NCBI GenBank assembly: GCA_963758335.1
Contig: CAVWVF010000001.1
Coordinates: 1,621,530 to 1,685,529 of the forward strand
DNA: 64,000 nt
Reading direction: 5' to 3'
From: Roseiarcus sp963758335
GTDB lineage: Bacteria > Pseudomonadota > Alphaproteobacteria > Rhizobiales > Beijerinckiaceae
The notes below the pieces were generated by a model. It was not told where the DNA came from. It ran no database searches and worked only from the letters and a program-made list of their open reading frames with translations. Shown here one piece after another: positions 52,896-61,820 of the stretch (position 1 is the stretch's first letter; each line of letters opens with the position of its first letter). Made by a program: the position numbers and the translations under genes.

Positions 52896-53276
52896 TCAGG
52901 GCATCCTCTCGACCCATTGCGCGCGCGAAGGCCCCGGCTCGAACGGATCGCTGAAATACTGGGTCTCGCGGGCCACCTTCCCATCGAGGAACTCCATGAT
53001 GCTCACGGTGTAAGAAGGCCGCCCGTCATAGGTCAGGACAAATTCAGTGACCCAGAGGTCGCCCGCGCCGATTATCCGGCGGACTGTGAAGCGTTTCCGG
53101 TTCGGCTGCGCGGCCCGAGATGACTGAATGTTGCGCCGCCCGCGAATGCGCTCGCCCGATTGAGGATATTCGAGCACCGCATCGTCTCGGTATATGTCGT
53201 GCTCGACATCGAAGTCATTGGCGTCCGAGGCAGCCCAGTGGCGATTGAGCGCCTCCCGAATCTTATTCTCATCCAT
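52896..53276 (-). CDS. SnoaL-like / NTF2-fold protein
   Basis: ATG 53276 follows GGGAGTAGCAGG. The product starts MDENKIREALNRHWAASDAN. The protein has 126 residues with 'DFDVEHDIYRDDAVLEYPQSGERIRGRRNIQSSRA' and 'FVLTYDGRPSYTVSIMEFLDGKVARETQYFSDPF', typical of the NTF2-like nuclear transport factor 2/SnoaL family. It faces the DoxX gene. The enzymatic role is unknown. Confidence 0.9.
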   Translation of the reverse strand: MDENKIREALNRHWAASDANDFDVEHDIYRDDAVLEYPQSGERIRGRRNIQSSRAAQPNRKRFTVRRIIGAGDLWVTEFVLTYDGRPSYTVSIMEFLDGKVARETQYFSDPFEPGPSRAQWVERMP

Positions 53277-53535
53277 CCTGCTACTCCCGTTCCTGGTCAT
53301 CGAGGCCCGGCCGCCCGTGCCATCGCACGTTAACCGCCAACGCGAAGCCGATCACGAACGCCCCAGCGAAGGGAGACATCGACAAGCCGACATTTCCCAG
53401 ACAGGCCCCCCAGGCGACCTTTCAACAGCGCCACGCTCATGGTCTACCGAGAGGGGACGCTAGTCGCAACGCTATTGCGGCGGCGAAGTGAAGTTACACC
53501 CCTACGATTCCAGTAACCGACTTTGAGTGACCGCG

Positions 53536-53605
53536 TCGGGTCAATTCGACCAGGTCGCCAAGCCGTCAGCGAATGGCCGCTCTTTGCGCACAGCGGACAT
53601 AACGG
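53536..53605. repeat. Dispersed repeat family, 5'-half copy
   Basis: TCGGGTCAATTCGACCAGGT followed by CGCCAAGCCGTCAGCGAATGGCC and GCTCTTTGCGCACAGCGGAC. It matches 37437-37500 closely and the start of 35988-36128. It lies between the SnoaL gene and the serine recombinase. 53301-54076 otherwise has only a short broken ORF. Confidence 0.6.
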
Positions 53606-53705
53606 AATGTCGCCGCGATACGGGCCGCCTCGGATTCCGCGTTCTTTGCAAGCCTTTGCACCCTCGGGGTGCGTAACGAAACTCAACGTAGTGGGAACGA
53701 CATCG

Positions 53706-53878
53706 ATGCTGCAATGGGTCCGACATCGCCAGGAGGCTCGCCAGCTGGTGCAGGCCGACGCCGAGGCCCTTGTGTCCGCGACTACGGTGCCGAGGCCTAT
53801 GGTGAGGCTCGCCAGCGCGAGCGCGACACGGTCCCGGACAACTCACGCTGGCCGGACGCGCTCGGCTGCGTAATCTGA
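53706..53878 (+). pseudogene. Short broken ORF of unknown function
   Basis: The frame starts MLQWVRHRQEARQLVQADAE and shifts near 53770 to 'RDYGAEAYGEARQRERDTVPDNSRWPD', ending at 53878. I recall similar small alphaproteobacterial proteins of unknown function with this charged helical sequence, but have no stronger assignment. Confidence 0.4.
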
Positions 53879-54076
53879 TCGCGCCGTCTGCCCATCGAGC
53901 CCAGAACCAGATCCTCGAGGCTCACGCCCACTTTGGTTTCATTGCGGTTCACGACGAGGCCATTAAGGGTGGCGATGTCCATGAGGGCCGCGCGGCGCGC
54001 GTTTAGGGTTTGCCTCTCGCGCCGCTTACCCGGCCAGCCTAGCCCATCGCGTCATTTCCGGACTCGCGCTCCAGAG

Positions 54077-54125
54077 TGCGTCCAATAGAATTGTTATTGA
54101 CTTTTGGACGCATGCCGCGCATAAT
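54077..54125 (+). promoter_or_regulatory. Promoter and putative operator of the serine recombinase
   Basis: TTGACT at 54097-54102 and CATAAT at 54120-54125 are separated by 17 bases, a good sigma-70 promoter. A perfect 9-bp inverted repeat, TGCGTCCAA (54077-54085) and TTGGACGCA (54104-54112), straddles the -35 element. A dimeric repressor, possibly the recombinase itself, could bind here. The ATG of the recombinase is 30 bases downstream of the -10. Confidence 0.6.
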
Positions 54126-54155
54126 GTCTAGGCTTTCTGGACAGAGGTTAGCGAT

Positions 54156-54785
54156 ATGAACGCGCGTCGCTTCGGACAACTCATTGGCTATGCGCGCACG
54201 TCGACCGCCGAACAGGAGGCTGGCCTGGAAGCTCAGGTCCGCGACCTAAAGGCGGCCGGATGCACCAAGATATTCCGCGAGCAAGTCTCGTCGGTTGGCG
54301 AGCGTGACCAGCTCGATCGCGCCCTCGACTACGTTCGCGGCGGGGATACATTGGTCGTGACCAAGGTCGATCGTCTGGCGCGCTCGACTAGCGGCTTGTG
54401 GGACATAGTGAAGAGCATCGAAGCGGTTGACGACGGCGGCTGCGGCTTGCGCATCCTGAACCTCGGCGGCGAGGTGATCGACACGCGGAGCGCGACCGGC
54501 CGGCTGATCCTGACCATCTTCGCTGGATTCGCGCAGTTCGAGCGCGAGATCATGCTGGAGCGCCAGCGCGAGGGCATCCGCAAAGCGCAGGCCGCCGGAA
54601 AGTATCTTGGCCGGAAGCCCAGCGCTTCGCTGAAGGCCAGCGAGGCTGTCGCCATGGTCAAGGGCGGCAAGAGTGTTGCCGCGACAGCAAGGGCGCTGGG
54701 GATAGGCCGTGGTAGCGTCTATAGGGCGCTGGACGCGGCAGGCGTTCGGGCAGGCCCCGCGGCTGTTACCACCCCGGTTTCATAG
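54156..54785 (+). CDS. Serine recombinase (resolvase/invertase family)
   Basis: The protein has 209 residues and starts MNARRFGQLIGYARTSTAEQ. The catalytic Ser is in YARTST (about residue 16). 'DTLVVTKVDRLARSTSGLWDIV' carries the conserved Asp-Arg-x-x-Arg, and 'FAQFEREIMLERQREGIRKAQAAGKYLGRKP' is the E-helix region. A C-terminal helix-turn-helix reads 'SVAATARALGIGRGSVYRAL'. The small resolvase type acts at paired sites in circular DNA, typically in Tn3-like transposons or plasmids. No cognate transposase lies beside it. Confidence 0.93.
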   Translation: MNARRFGQLIGYARTSTAEQEAGLEAQVRDLKAAGCTKIFREQVSSVGERDQLDRALDYVRGGDTLVVTKVDRLARSTSGLWDIVKSIEAVDDGGCGLRILNLGGEVIDTRSATGRLILTIFAGFAQFEREIMLERQREGIRKAQAAGKYLGRKPSASLKASEAVAMVKGGKSVAATARALGIGRGSVYRALDAAGVRAGPAAVTTPVS

Positions 54786-54830
54786 GTTCCTGAGGTACCT
54801 GCCCACGGACCGGTGAGCGGCAGTCTTCTA

Positions 54831-55340
54831 CTACCAGCGTTCTTCATACGGATTGTAATCGTAAGTGTAGGATGAAAAGCGATCCGCGTCCATTTCGCGA
54901 TAAGGATTGTACTCAACCTCCATTTGTTTGTAGTGCGGTCGGTAATCCCGAGGCGTCACAGGATAGGCGAACGTCAGCGCGAGCGCGTCGGCCAGATCAG
55001 GCGACCGGCCGAGCTTCGCCTTGATCTGATCCTTGTCCTCAAGGATGAGCTGGCTCGACCCCTTGGCGAACGTATAAGTCGTCGCTGACAACTCCTCGAC
55101 CAGCTCTTCGCTTTCCGGGAGCGCCCCACCCGAGCGAATCCAATCGCACGCCGCGAAATACATCTCCGCCCTCTTGTTTTTGAAGCGGCCGTGCTCATCC
55201 GCCTTGCCCGCGAACGACACGGCAACGGGCGAGCGGCCGAGCACGCGCAGCTGGTCGATCCATCCCGCCCCGAAGCCGCCCGTGTCGTCGACAAAGCAGG
55301 CGTCGGCATCAAATGCGCTCCAGGCGCGCGTGACTTCGCT
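54831..55340 (-). pseudogene. Phage terminase large subunit, C-terminal (nuclease) fragment
   Basis: The frame read leftward contains 'AFDADACFVDDTGGFGAGWIDQL', which carries the metal-binding Asp of the RNase H-like nuclease. It continues 'GRFKNKRAEMYFAACDWIRSGG', 'SSQLILEDKDQIKAKLGRSPDLADALALTFAYPV' and a Tyr-rich tail ending at 54831. The ATPase half is missing; at about 55345 the sequence changes to a recombinase fragment on the other strand. This marks a destroyed prophage. Confidence 0.75.
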
Positions 55341-55348
55341 CGCTCCCT

Positions 55349-55582
55349 TACGCGAAGGCGGCCGGCTACTCGATCGTCGAGACGTTTTACGACGCTGCGG
55401 TCTCCGGCGCTGATTCGGTGGGCGCGCGTCCCGGCTTCGCCGAAATGCTCGAGCGCCTGTTGGCTAACGGCGCGAAGACGATCATCGTCGAGAGCCCAGA
55501 CCAATTCGCCCGCGATCTCATGGTGCAGCTCACGGGGCACGATATGTTGAAGGTGCGAGGCGTGACGCTGATCGCTGCATCG
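55349..55582. repeat. 234-bp direct repeat, left copy (resolvase fragment)
   Basis: This segment repeats exactly 1000 bases later at 56349-56582 with one mismatch (A/G at 55508 versus 56508 approximately). It encodes the middle of a serine recombinase ('YAKAAGYSIVETFYDAAVSG' to 'GVTLIAAS'). The left copy is a severed piece flanked by phage DNA on both sides. Confidence 0.85.
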
Positions 55583-55893
55583 GCGGCAGGTGGCTGACCT
55601 CCGGCAATCCTGGCGGACTGACGCACGAGCACCGCGACCTGCTCAAGCTTTTCCGGGACAAATGCCCTGACGCCGCCAATGTACTCTACGACATCATGAT
55701 GGACCCGAAAGCGCCGTACACCGTCCGCGCTTTCTGCGCCGCAAATTGGATCGACCGCGCGCTCGGTAAGCCGCGTCAGTCCGTTGAGGTTGAGCAACAG
55801 GGGCGCTCCCTCGAGCAAATACTGAACGCGATCGCCGAGGCGCGGGAGGCGGAAAAGGCGCAGGAGCAAGCGGAGGGCGATCAAGAGGGCTGA
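55583..55893 (+). pseudogene. Phage-related protein fragment
   Basis: The frame includes 'GNPGGLTHEHRDLLKLFRDKCPDAANVLYDIMMDPKAPYTVRAFCAANWIDRALGKPRQSVEV' and ends with a Glu/Gln-rich tail at 55893. Such sequence resembles small terminase-side proteins of phages. Its N-terminus has been replaced by the recombinase repeat. The following 250 bases to 56240 hold no gene. Confidence 0.5.
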
Positions 55894-56240
55894 CACTGGC
55901 GTCGGCGAGATTCTGGCAGCCGCCGCCTGACTGGCGTTCTCCGCGTTCCGCCATCTCCCTCAGCAGCTCGCTGCGCGACGTTCCGCTGTCAGTCCGATTC
56001 CCGTCTCAGGGTCAATCAGCTTCGTGTTCCTCGCCTGCCGCGCGTAATGCTGCATGGCGAACGCCCTGTCGCGGATGTCTTTCACTTGGTCAAGCGATGG
56101 GCCTCGGCGAGCGGGGGGCGAGCGATGCAAGGCGTCGAAAGCGCAAATTCAGCGCCGGCGGAAACCGAAACGCTTGCTTTGCGCCCATTTGCTGTTACAA
56201 GGTGACAATTATGTCCCATCGCATTGAAGAAGCATGATAA

Positions 56241-56981
56241 AGTGGCCAGGGAAGTCAAAAAGGCGTTGCCTATCTGCGAACGTCTAGCGCGACCAATGTC
56301 GGCGCCGACAAGGACAGCGACAAGAGGCAGCGCCAAGCCATCGAGGCGTACGCGAAGGCGGCCGGCTACTCGATCGTCGAGACGTTTTACGACGCTGCGG
56401 TCTCCGGCGCTGATTCGGTGGGCGCGCGTCCCGGCTTCGCCGAAATGCTCGAGCGCCTGTTGGCTAACGGCGCGAAGACGATCATCGTCGAGAGCCCAGA
56501 CCGATTCGCCCGCGATCTCATGGTGCAGCTCACGGGGCACGATATGTTGAAGGTGCGAGGCGTGACGCTGATCGCTGCATCGTCGCCGATGCACTTCATC
56601 GAGGACACGCCGACCGCTAGGCTCGTGCGCCAGGTCCTGGGCGCGATTGCTGAGTTCGAAAAGACGACGTTGGTCGCCAAATTGGCGGCTGCGCGCAGGC
56701 GCAAACGCGCGACCGGCGTCAAGGTCGACGGTCGCAAGAGCCACGCCGAGGCGCGCCCTGAGGTCGTCAAGAGTGCGCAGGATCTCGCCCAGCCCAAAGG
56801 GCAGCGGGGGCTGAGCTTGCGGGCGATCTCAAAGGCGCTGGCCGCTGAGGGGCACCTCAACGAGCGCGGAAAGCCCTTCGCGGCGAAGAGCGTCGCCTCG
56901 ATGCTGGCGTCGCAACGTAAGGCGAGCGCCCGACGACGAGCGCCGGGACGCGGTACGGCGCGGCGGCCATCGACCGCATGA
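56241..56981 (+). CDS. Serine recombinase family protein, start uncertain
   Basis: The frame is open from 56241, and 'VAYLRTSSATNVGADKDSDK' (from 56265) carries the catalytic Ser. No ATG/GTG start is suitably placed in this frame before 56265. An ATG at 56234 is in another frame, so a one-base indel near 56260 is likely. 'IIVESPDRFARDLMVQLTG' carries the conserved D-R-x-x-R region, and 'FEKTTLVAKLAAARRRKRATG' is the E-helix. The C-terminus includes 'SLRAISKALAAEGHLNERGKPFAAKSVASML', a winged-helix-like segment. It contains the right-hand copy of the 234-bp repeat. Confidence 0.7.
   Translation, partial: SGQGSQKGVAYLRTSSATNVGADKDSDKRQRQAIEAYAKAAGYSIVETFYDAAVSGADSVGARPGFAEMLERLLANGAKTIIVESPDRFARDLMVQLTGHDMLKVRGVTLIAASSPMHFIEDTPTARLVRQVLGAIAEFEKTTLVAKLAAARRRKRATGVKVDGRKSHAEARPEVVKSAQDLAQPKGQRGLSLRAISKALAAEGHLNERGKPFAAKSVASMLASQRKASARRRAPGRGTARRPSTA
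56349..56582. repeat. 234-bp direct repeat, right copy
   Basis: It lies inside the serine recombinase gene and is the likely source of the copy at 55349-55582. The exact end positions suggest a single duplication or gene-fragment insertion rather than gradual divergence. Confidence 0.85.
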
Positions 56982-57404
56982 TCGCGTGATAGGGGCTGCT
57001 GGCAGTGTCGCGCATCCCAGCAATTGGAGAAGTGGCTCGGCCTGCCGCCCCTCCTACTGCCCCGCCGCCGCATCAGGCGACAGGGTCTCGAGCCGTAGCA
57101 ATCCGACAGCGGCGCGCGCAGGCGAAAAGCATGCTTATTCCCCGGGCGACGCCCTCGACCTCGGTTTTGGGGGCGCCCGGCACGGGTCCCATCGTGGCGC
57201 ATCACAGCCGATCGCAGACACCCCGGCCGCCCTTTTTGGAGCCGAAGGGAATTAATAGGCTTCCCTGGTCTATCCACCGGAAATGTTTGCTTTTGCCTTG
57301 CGGCGCCGCCGCGCATCGGTAGTCGTCAACGGAAGCGCGGGGATAGGCGCGCGGCCTCGCGCTCCACCGGGGCGCTCGCGAGGGCACGCGACTTATCCTT
57401 CAAT

Positions 57405-57547
57405 CGCAACCCTACGGCATCGCGGCGACCGCGCCCGTAGCGGCCGCCCTGGGCAACGCCGTCTTCGATGCGACGGGCGTCAGATTACGCCGTGCACCGT
57501 TTACGGCAGCTCGCGTAAAGGCGGCGCTGGATGAGGGGGCGACATAA
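57405..57547 (+). pseudogene. Xanthine dehydrogenase/aldehyde oxidase large-subunit C-terminal remnant
   Basis: One frame reads 'PYGIAATAPVAAALGNAVFDATGVRLRRAPFTAARVKAALDEGAT' and then stop at 57545-57547. 'APVAAALGNAVFDATGVRLR' is the conserved C-terminal segment of molybdopterin-binding subunits of this family. Nothing upstream from 57000 to 57400 continues it. It is a scrap left by recombination next to the recombinase gene. Confidence 0.55.
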
Positions 57548-58637
57548 CGGCCAAAGCACGAAGTCGCTGCGCTCCAGCCCGCTGCGCGGGGCCGCAAGCG
57601 GAGAGGCCGGTGACAATTCGAGAAGCCAGTGAAGCCGAGATGACAGCATAGCCGGTGGAGAGCCCGGTCCTGAGAATCGAGGTGTTGTGACCTCACTCAG
57701 GATGGAGCTCTCCATGAGCAAGACCGACACTGTCAGTCCGCTGCGTCAGCGTATGATCGAAGACATGGCTGCGCGCACGCTCAACCCGCACACGCAGCGC
57801 AGCCACATCTATAGCTGCAAGCGGTTCGCCGCCTGGCTCAAACGCTCGCCCGATACGGCGGCGCCCGACGAGGTGCGCCGTTTTCAGCTCCACCTCATCG
57901 AGAGCGGCGCCAGTATCTGTAACCGCAATCGGATCATGACCGGGGTGCGCTTCCTGTTCCGCGTCACGTTGCGTCGCCACGATCTGGCGGCCGAGGTGTG
58001 GCACATCAAGGAGCCGCAGAAGCTGCCGCCGGTGCTGAGCCCTGAGGAGGTCAAGCGTGTTCTCGCCATGGCGACGAGCCTGAAGGCGCGCGCGATGTTG
58101 ACCCTCTCCTATGGCTGCGGGCTGCGGGCCGGCGAGGTGGCGCGACTGCGGGCGGGCGACATCGACAGTGAGCAGATGATCATCCGCATCGTGCAGTCGA
58201 AAGGCCGCAAGGACCGACACGTGATGCTGCCGGCCGAGATCCTCGACCTGTTGCGGCAATGGTGGAAGGCGCGGCCGACCAGGCACGACACCGGCGTTGC
58301 GCCGGAACAACGCTGGCTGTTTCCCGGCCGCGGCGATCATCAGCCAATGACCACACGCCAGTTCGGCCGACTGTTCAAGCAAGCCGCGAAAGCCGCCGGG
58401 CTGCGCAAGACGCTCTCCCTTCATTCGCTTCGCCATTCCTTCGCCACCCATTTGCTCGAGCGCGGCACGGACATCCGGGTAATTCAGGCGTTGCTTGGAC
58501 ACGACAAGCTCGATTATCTCCCGCGTCGGACTATGTCCCGTCGTGGTCAGTTGAGCTGATCTGCCGCGCGTTGGTGCTCAACGCGCCGGACATAGCGATC
58601 CTCCTTGCCGGGCACTTCTGCCCGCAAGGAGAACGTC

Positions 58638-59887
58638 ATGGAACGAACGCATGAGAGCGCCGCGGCGCTCGTCGGCCGCGCCGCTGGTCCGCTCGCAAGC
58701 CATCTTGGCCCGTTTGTCACATCGTTGATCGACCAGCAGTACACCGCGAGCGTCATTTACATCAAAGTACGGCACGCACTGGCGTTCGACCGTTGGCTCG
58801 CGAAGCGCCGTGTAGTGTTGGCTGATCTCGGCGAAGTGCACATCGAGCGGTACCAGCACCGCAGTCGGCGTCGACACCAACGCATCCGCACCGAGACCCG
58901 ACGTCGTGAGTGGTACGAGGTGACGCAACTGCTGCAGTTCTTGCGCGGTCACGGTGTATGCCCGGCGGCCCGTGTCGAGACCACAGCGGCTGACGATCTG
59001 GCGGCCCGCTATGGCAACATCTTCAGGATGATCAGGGGCTGGCGACCGCAACGATCGAGCGCTACAGGACGGTCGTCGGGCGGTTTCTCCACGAGCGTTT
59101 CGGCCGCGGTGTGGTCGATCTACGTGCCCTGCGCACCGGCGATGCGATTGCGTTCGTGCAACGCCAGACCCAATGTCTGCAACCGCCGGCACTCAAGTGT
59201 GTCGCGAACGCCATGCGCTCGTTCCTGCGCTACGCGCAGGATCGCGGTGAAGTGGCCACCGCGCTCGCTGCCGCGGTGCCGATCGTGGCTGCCTGGGCCA
59301 CCACGCCGGCATTGCCCAAGGCGATATCACCCGAGCATGCTCAGCGTGCGATCGACAGTTGTGACCTCAGTACGGGGGTCGGCCTGCGCGATCGCGCCGT
59401 GCTGCTGCTCCTGGCTCGTCTGGGGCTTCGCGCTCACGAGATCATCGCGCTGCAACTCCAAGATTGCGACTGGGACGGCGGCCACCTGCGCGTGCGCAGC
59501 AAGAGTGGGCGTGAGCAACTCTTGCCGATGCCCGTTGATGTGGGCGCGGCCATCGCCGCCTATCTGCAGCAGGGACGGCCCACGAGTAAGGACCGGCATT
59601 TGTTCTTGCGGTCGATGGCGCCGATCCGCGGACTGATGCCAGGCTCAGATGCCATCGACACGATCGTGTGCCACGCGCTGCAGCGCGCCCAGGTCGACGC
59701 ACCGCACCGCGGTTCACATCAGTTTCGGCACGCCTTGGCAGTGCGCATGTTGCAAGGGGGCGCCTCGTTGAACGAGATCGGCGAAGTCCTGCGCCATCAA
59801 AGCCCACAGACCACCTCGATCTACGCTCGCGTGGATATCAGTGCACTGCGTTCCCTGGCCCTGCCGTGGCCAGGAGGTGTGCGATGA
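58638..59887 (+). pseudogene. RIT recombinase A, frameshifted
   Basis: ATG 58638 follows AAGGAGAACGTC and gives MERTHESAAALVGRAAGPLA. The N-terminal part runs to 'TTAADDLAARY' near 59010, where one base (probably a C in GCTAT-C-GGC) is missing. The other frame resumes 'DQGLATATIERYRTVVGRFLHERFGRG' and continues to 59887. The catalytic residues lie in the second part: Arg in 'LGLRAHEIIALQL', His-x-x-Arg in 'SHQFRHALAVRML' and Tyr in 'TTSIYARVD'. The stop overlaps the ritB start. RIT recombinases are thought to act together, so this break may immobilise the element. Confidence 0.8.
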
Positions 59888-60825
59888 ACACCCTACGTGA
59901 GGCCTTGCAAGAGTACCTCGCACTGCGCCGAGGTCTGGGCTTCAAGATGCATGACGCCGGTCTTGTGCTGCCGCGGTTCGTCGCGTTCATGGAGGAGCAT
60001 CAGGCGCTGCACATCACGACACGGCTCGCTCTGGAGTGGGTGCAACAGGCGAAGACGGTGCAGCCCGCTGAGCGGGCGCGACGACTTTGCTTCGCACGCG
60101 GCTTTGCTCGCTACCGTAGCGCCACCGATCCGCTCACCGAGGTTCCGTCGCCGGAGCTCTTGCCGTATCGATCGACCCGATCCCGGCCCTACCTGTACAC
60201 CGAGCAGGAAGTGCTGGGCTTGTTGGAGGCGGCGCTGCAACTGCCGACCGCATGGCCGTCGACGCCGTTGCGGCCCTGGGTCTTTCATTGCCTTCTGGGT
60301 TTGCTCAGCGTCACGGGTCTGCGCATCTCCGAAGCGCTCGATCTGAAGCTCGATGATGTCGATCTCGAGCAAGGCGTGCTCACGATCCGGGCTGCCAAGT
60401 TCGGTCGATCCCGCCTCGTGCCCCTCCATCCATCCACACGCACCGTGCTGGTCCACTACCTTCAGCGGCGCAAACAGTTTCTCGGCGCGCGCCGCTCGGA
60501 CTACGTGTTCGTTTCCAATCGTGGCACGCGGCTCGACATCGGTCGCGTTCATCGAGCCTTCTACGCTCTGTCGCGGCAAACGGGCCTGCGGGCGCCCGGC
60601 GCGCGCAACGGCCCCCGGCTGCACGACTTCCGACACCGCTTTGCGGTCCAGGTGCTCACCGGCTGGTACGAGTCGGGCGATGACCCAGCGAGACGATTGC
60701 CGGCGCTGTCGACCTATCTCGGGCACGTATACGTGGCCGGGACCTACTGGTATCTCAGCAACTCGCCGGAACTGATGGCACAAGCGATGGCGCGGCAGGA
60801 GCGGCGCTGGGGAGGGTCATCATGA
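59884..60825 (+). CDS. RIT recombinase B (tyrosine recombinase)
   Basis: This 313-residue protein starts MNTLREALQEYLALRRGLGF at ATG 59884, overlapping the previous stop. An upstream in-frame start at 59668 is ignored because it lies inside recombinase A. The catalytic Arg is in 'SVTGLRISEALDL', His-x-x-Arg in 'LHDFRHRFAVQVL', and the nucleophile region is 'YLGHVYVAGTYWYLS', in which the Tyr spacing is characteristic of the middle member of RIT trios. It ends overlapping the start of recombinase C. Confidence 0.9.
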   Translation: MNTLREALQEYLALRRGLGFKMHDAGLVLPRFVAFMEEHQALHITTRLALEWVQQAKTVQPAERARRLCFARGFARYRSATDPLTEVPSPELLPYRSTRSRPYLYTEQEVLGLLEAALQLPTAWPSTPLRPWVFHCLLGLLSVTGLRISEALDLKLDDVDLEQGVLTIRAAKFGRSRLVPLHPSTRTVLVHYLQRRKQFLGARRSDYVFVSNRGTRLDIGRVHRAFYALSRQTGLRAPGARNGPRLHDFRHRFAVQVLTGWYESGDDPARRLPALSTYLGHVYVAGTYWYLSNSPELMAQAMARQERRWGGSS

Positions 60826-61820
60826 CGGGCCAGCCGACTTTCCCCACCCTGTTGGAACGCTTCTTCACACAGCGGCTGATGCAGCAGCGTCAGGCGAGCG
60901 CCCACACGATTGCTTCCTACCGCGACACGTTTCGCCTGCTGCTGCAGTTTGCGCAGAAGCGGTTGCGCAGGGCGCCGTCGACGCTGGCGCTCGAAGACAT
61001 CGACGCACCGTTGGTGGTTGATTTCCTCGATGAACTGGAGAAGGTTCGCGACGTGACGGCGAGAACGCGGAACCTTCGTCTGACGGCCATCCACTCGTTC
61101 TTCCGCTACGTTGCCTTCGAAGCACCTGCGCATGCCGCGCAGATCCAACGCGTGCTTGCCATCCCAGCCAAGCAATTCGCACGTGCACTGGTGCCGTTTC
61201 TGAGTCGACAAGAAGTCGATGCGCTACTCGCAGCGCCGGATCAGCGCACGTGGTCAGGGCGCCGCGATCACGCCCTCATTCTGCTCGCGGTCCAGACCGG
61301 GCTACGTCTGTCGGAGTTGACCGGTCTTCAGCAGCAGGATCTGCATCTGGGGACCGGCGCGCACGTGCGCGTGATCGGCAAGGGACGTAGGGAACGCTGT
61401 ACGCCGCTGAGCAAGAACACTCGGGCCGTCCTCGTTGCCTGGGTGAAAGAACCACTCAAGCTCCCGGATCAGCCCTTGTTCCCGAACGCAAGCGGCGGCC
61501 GCCTGAGTGCGCACGGCGTGCAATACCTGTTGGCCAAGCACGTCACCTCGGCCACTACCGCCTGCCCATCGCTGAAGCACAAGCGCGTGAGCCCGCATGT
61601 GCTTCGCCACACAACAGCGATGGATCTGTTGCAACAGGGTGTCGAGCAGTCCGTGATTGCGCTGTGGCTCGGTCATGAGTCGATCGAGACCACGCAGATC
61701 TATTTGGATGCGGACCTTGAGTTGAAGCAGCGGGTTCTCGACTTGGTCACACCCCTCAACGGAAAGCCCGGGCGGTATCGACCCGACGACAAGCTTCTCG
61801 CCTTCCTCAGAAACCTATGA
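60822..61820 (+). CDS. RIT recombinase C (tyrosine recombinase)
   Basis: The protein has 332 residues and starts MTGQPTFPTLLERFFTQRLM. A SAM-like N-terminal domain (residues ~10-105) is followed by the catalytic domain with Arg in 'QTGLRLSELTGL', His-x-x-Arg in 'SPHVLRHTTAMDLL', His in 'LWLGHESIETTQIYLDAD' and Tyr in the same segment. All five catalytic positions are present, and the gene is intact. It ends 62 bases before the right inverted repeat. Confidence 0.92.
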   Translation: MTGQPTFPTLLERFFTQRLMQQRQASAHTIASYRDTFRLLLQFAQKRLRRAPSTLALEDIDAPLVVDFLDELEKVRDVTARTRNLRLTAIHSFFRYVAFEAPAHAAQIQRVLAIPAKQFARALVPFLSRQEVDALLAAPDQRTWSGRRDHALILLAVQTGLRLSELTGLQQQDLHLGTGAHVRVIGKGRRERCTPLSKNTRAVLVAWVKEPLKLPDQPLFPNASGGRLSAHGVQYLLAKHVTSATTACPSLKHKRVSPHVLRHTTAMDLLQQGVEQSVIALWLGHESIETTQIYLDADLELKQRVLDLVTPLNGKPGRYRPDDKLLAFLRNL

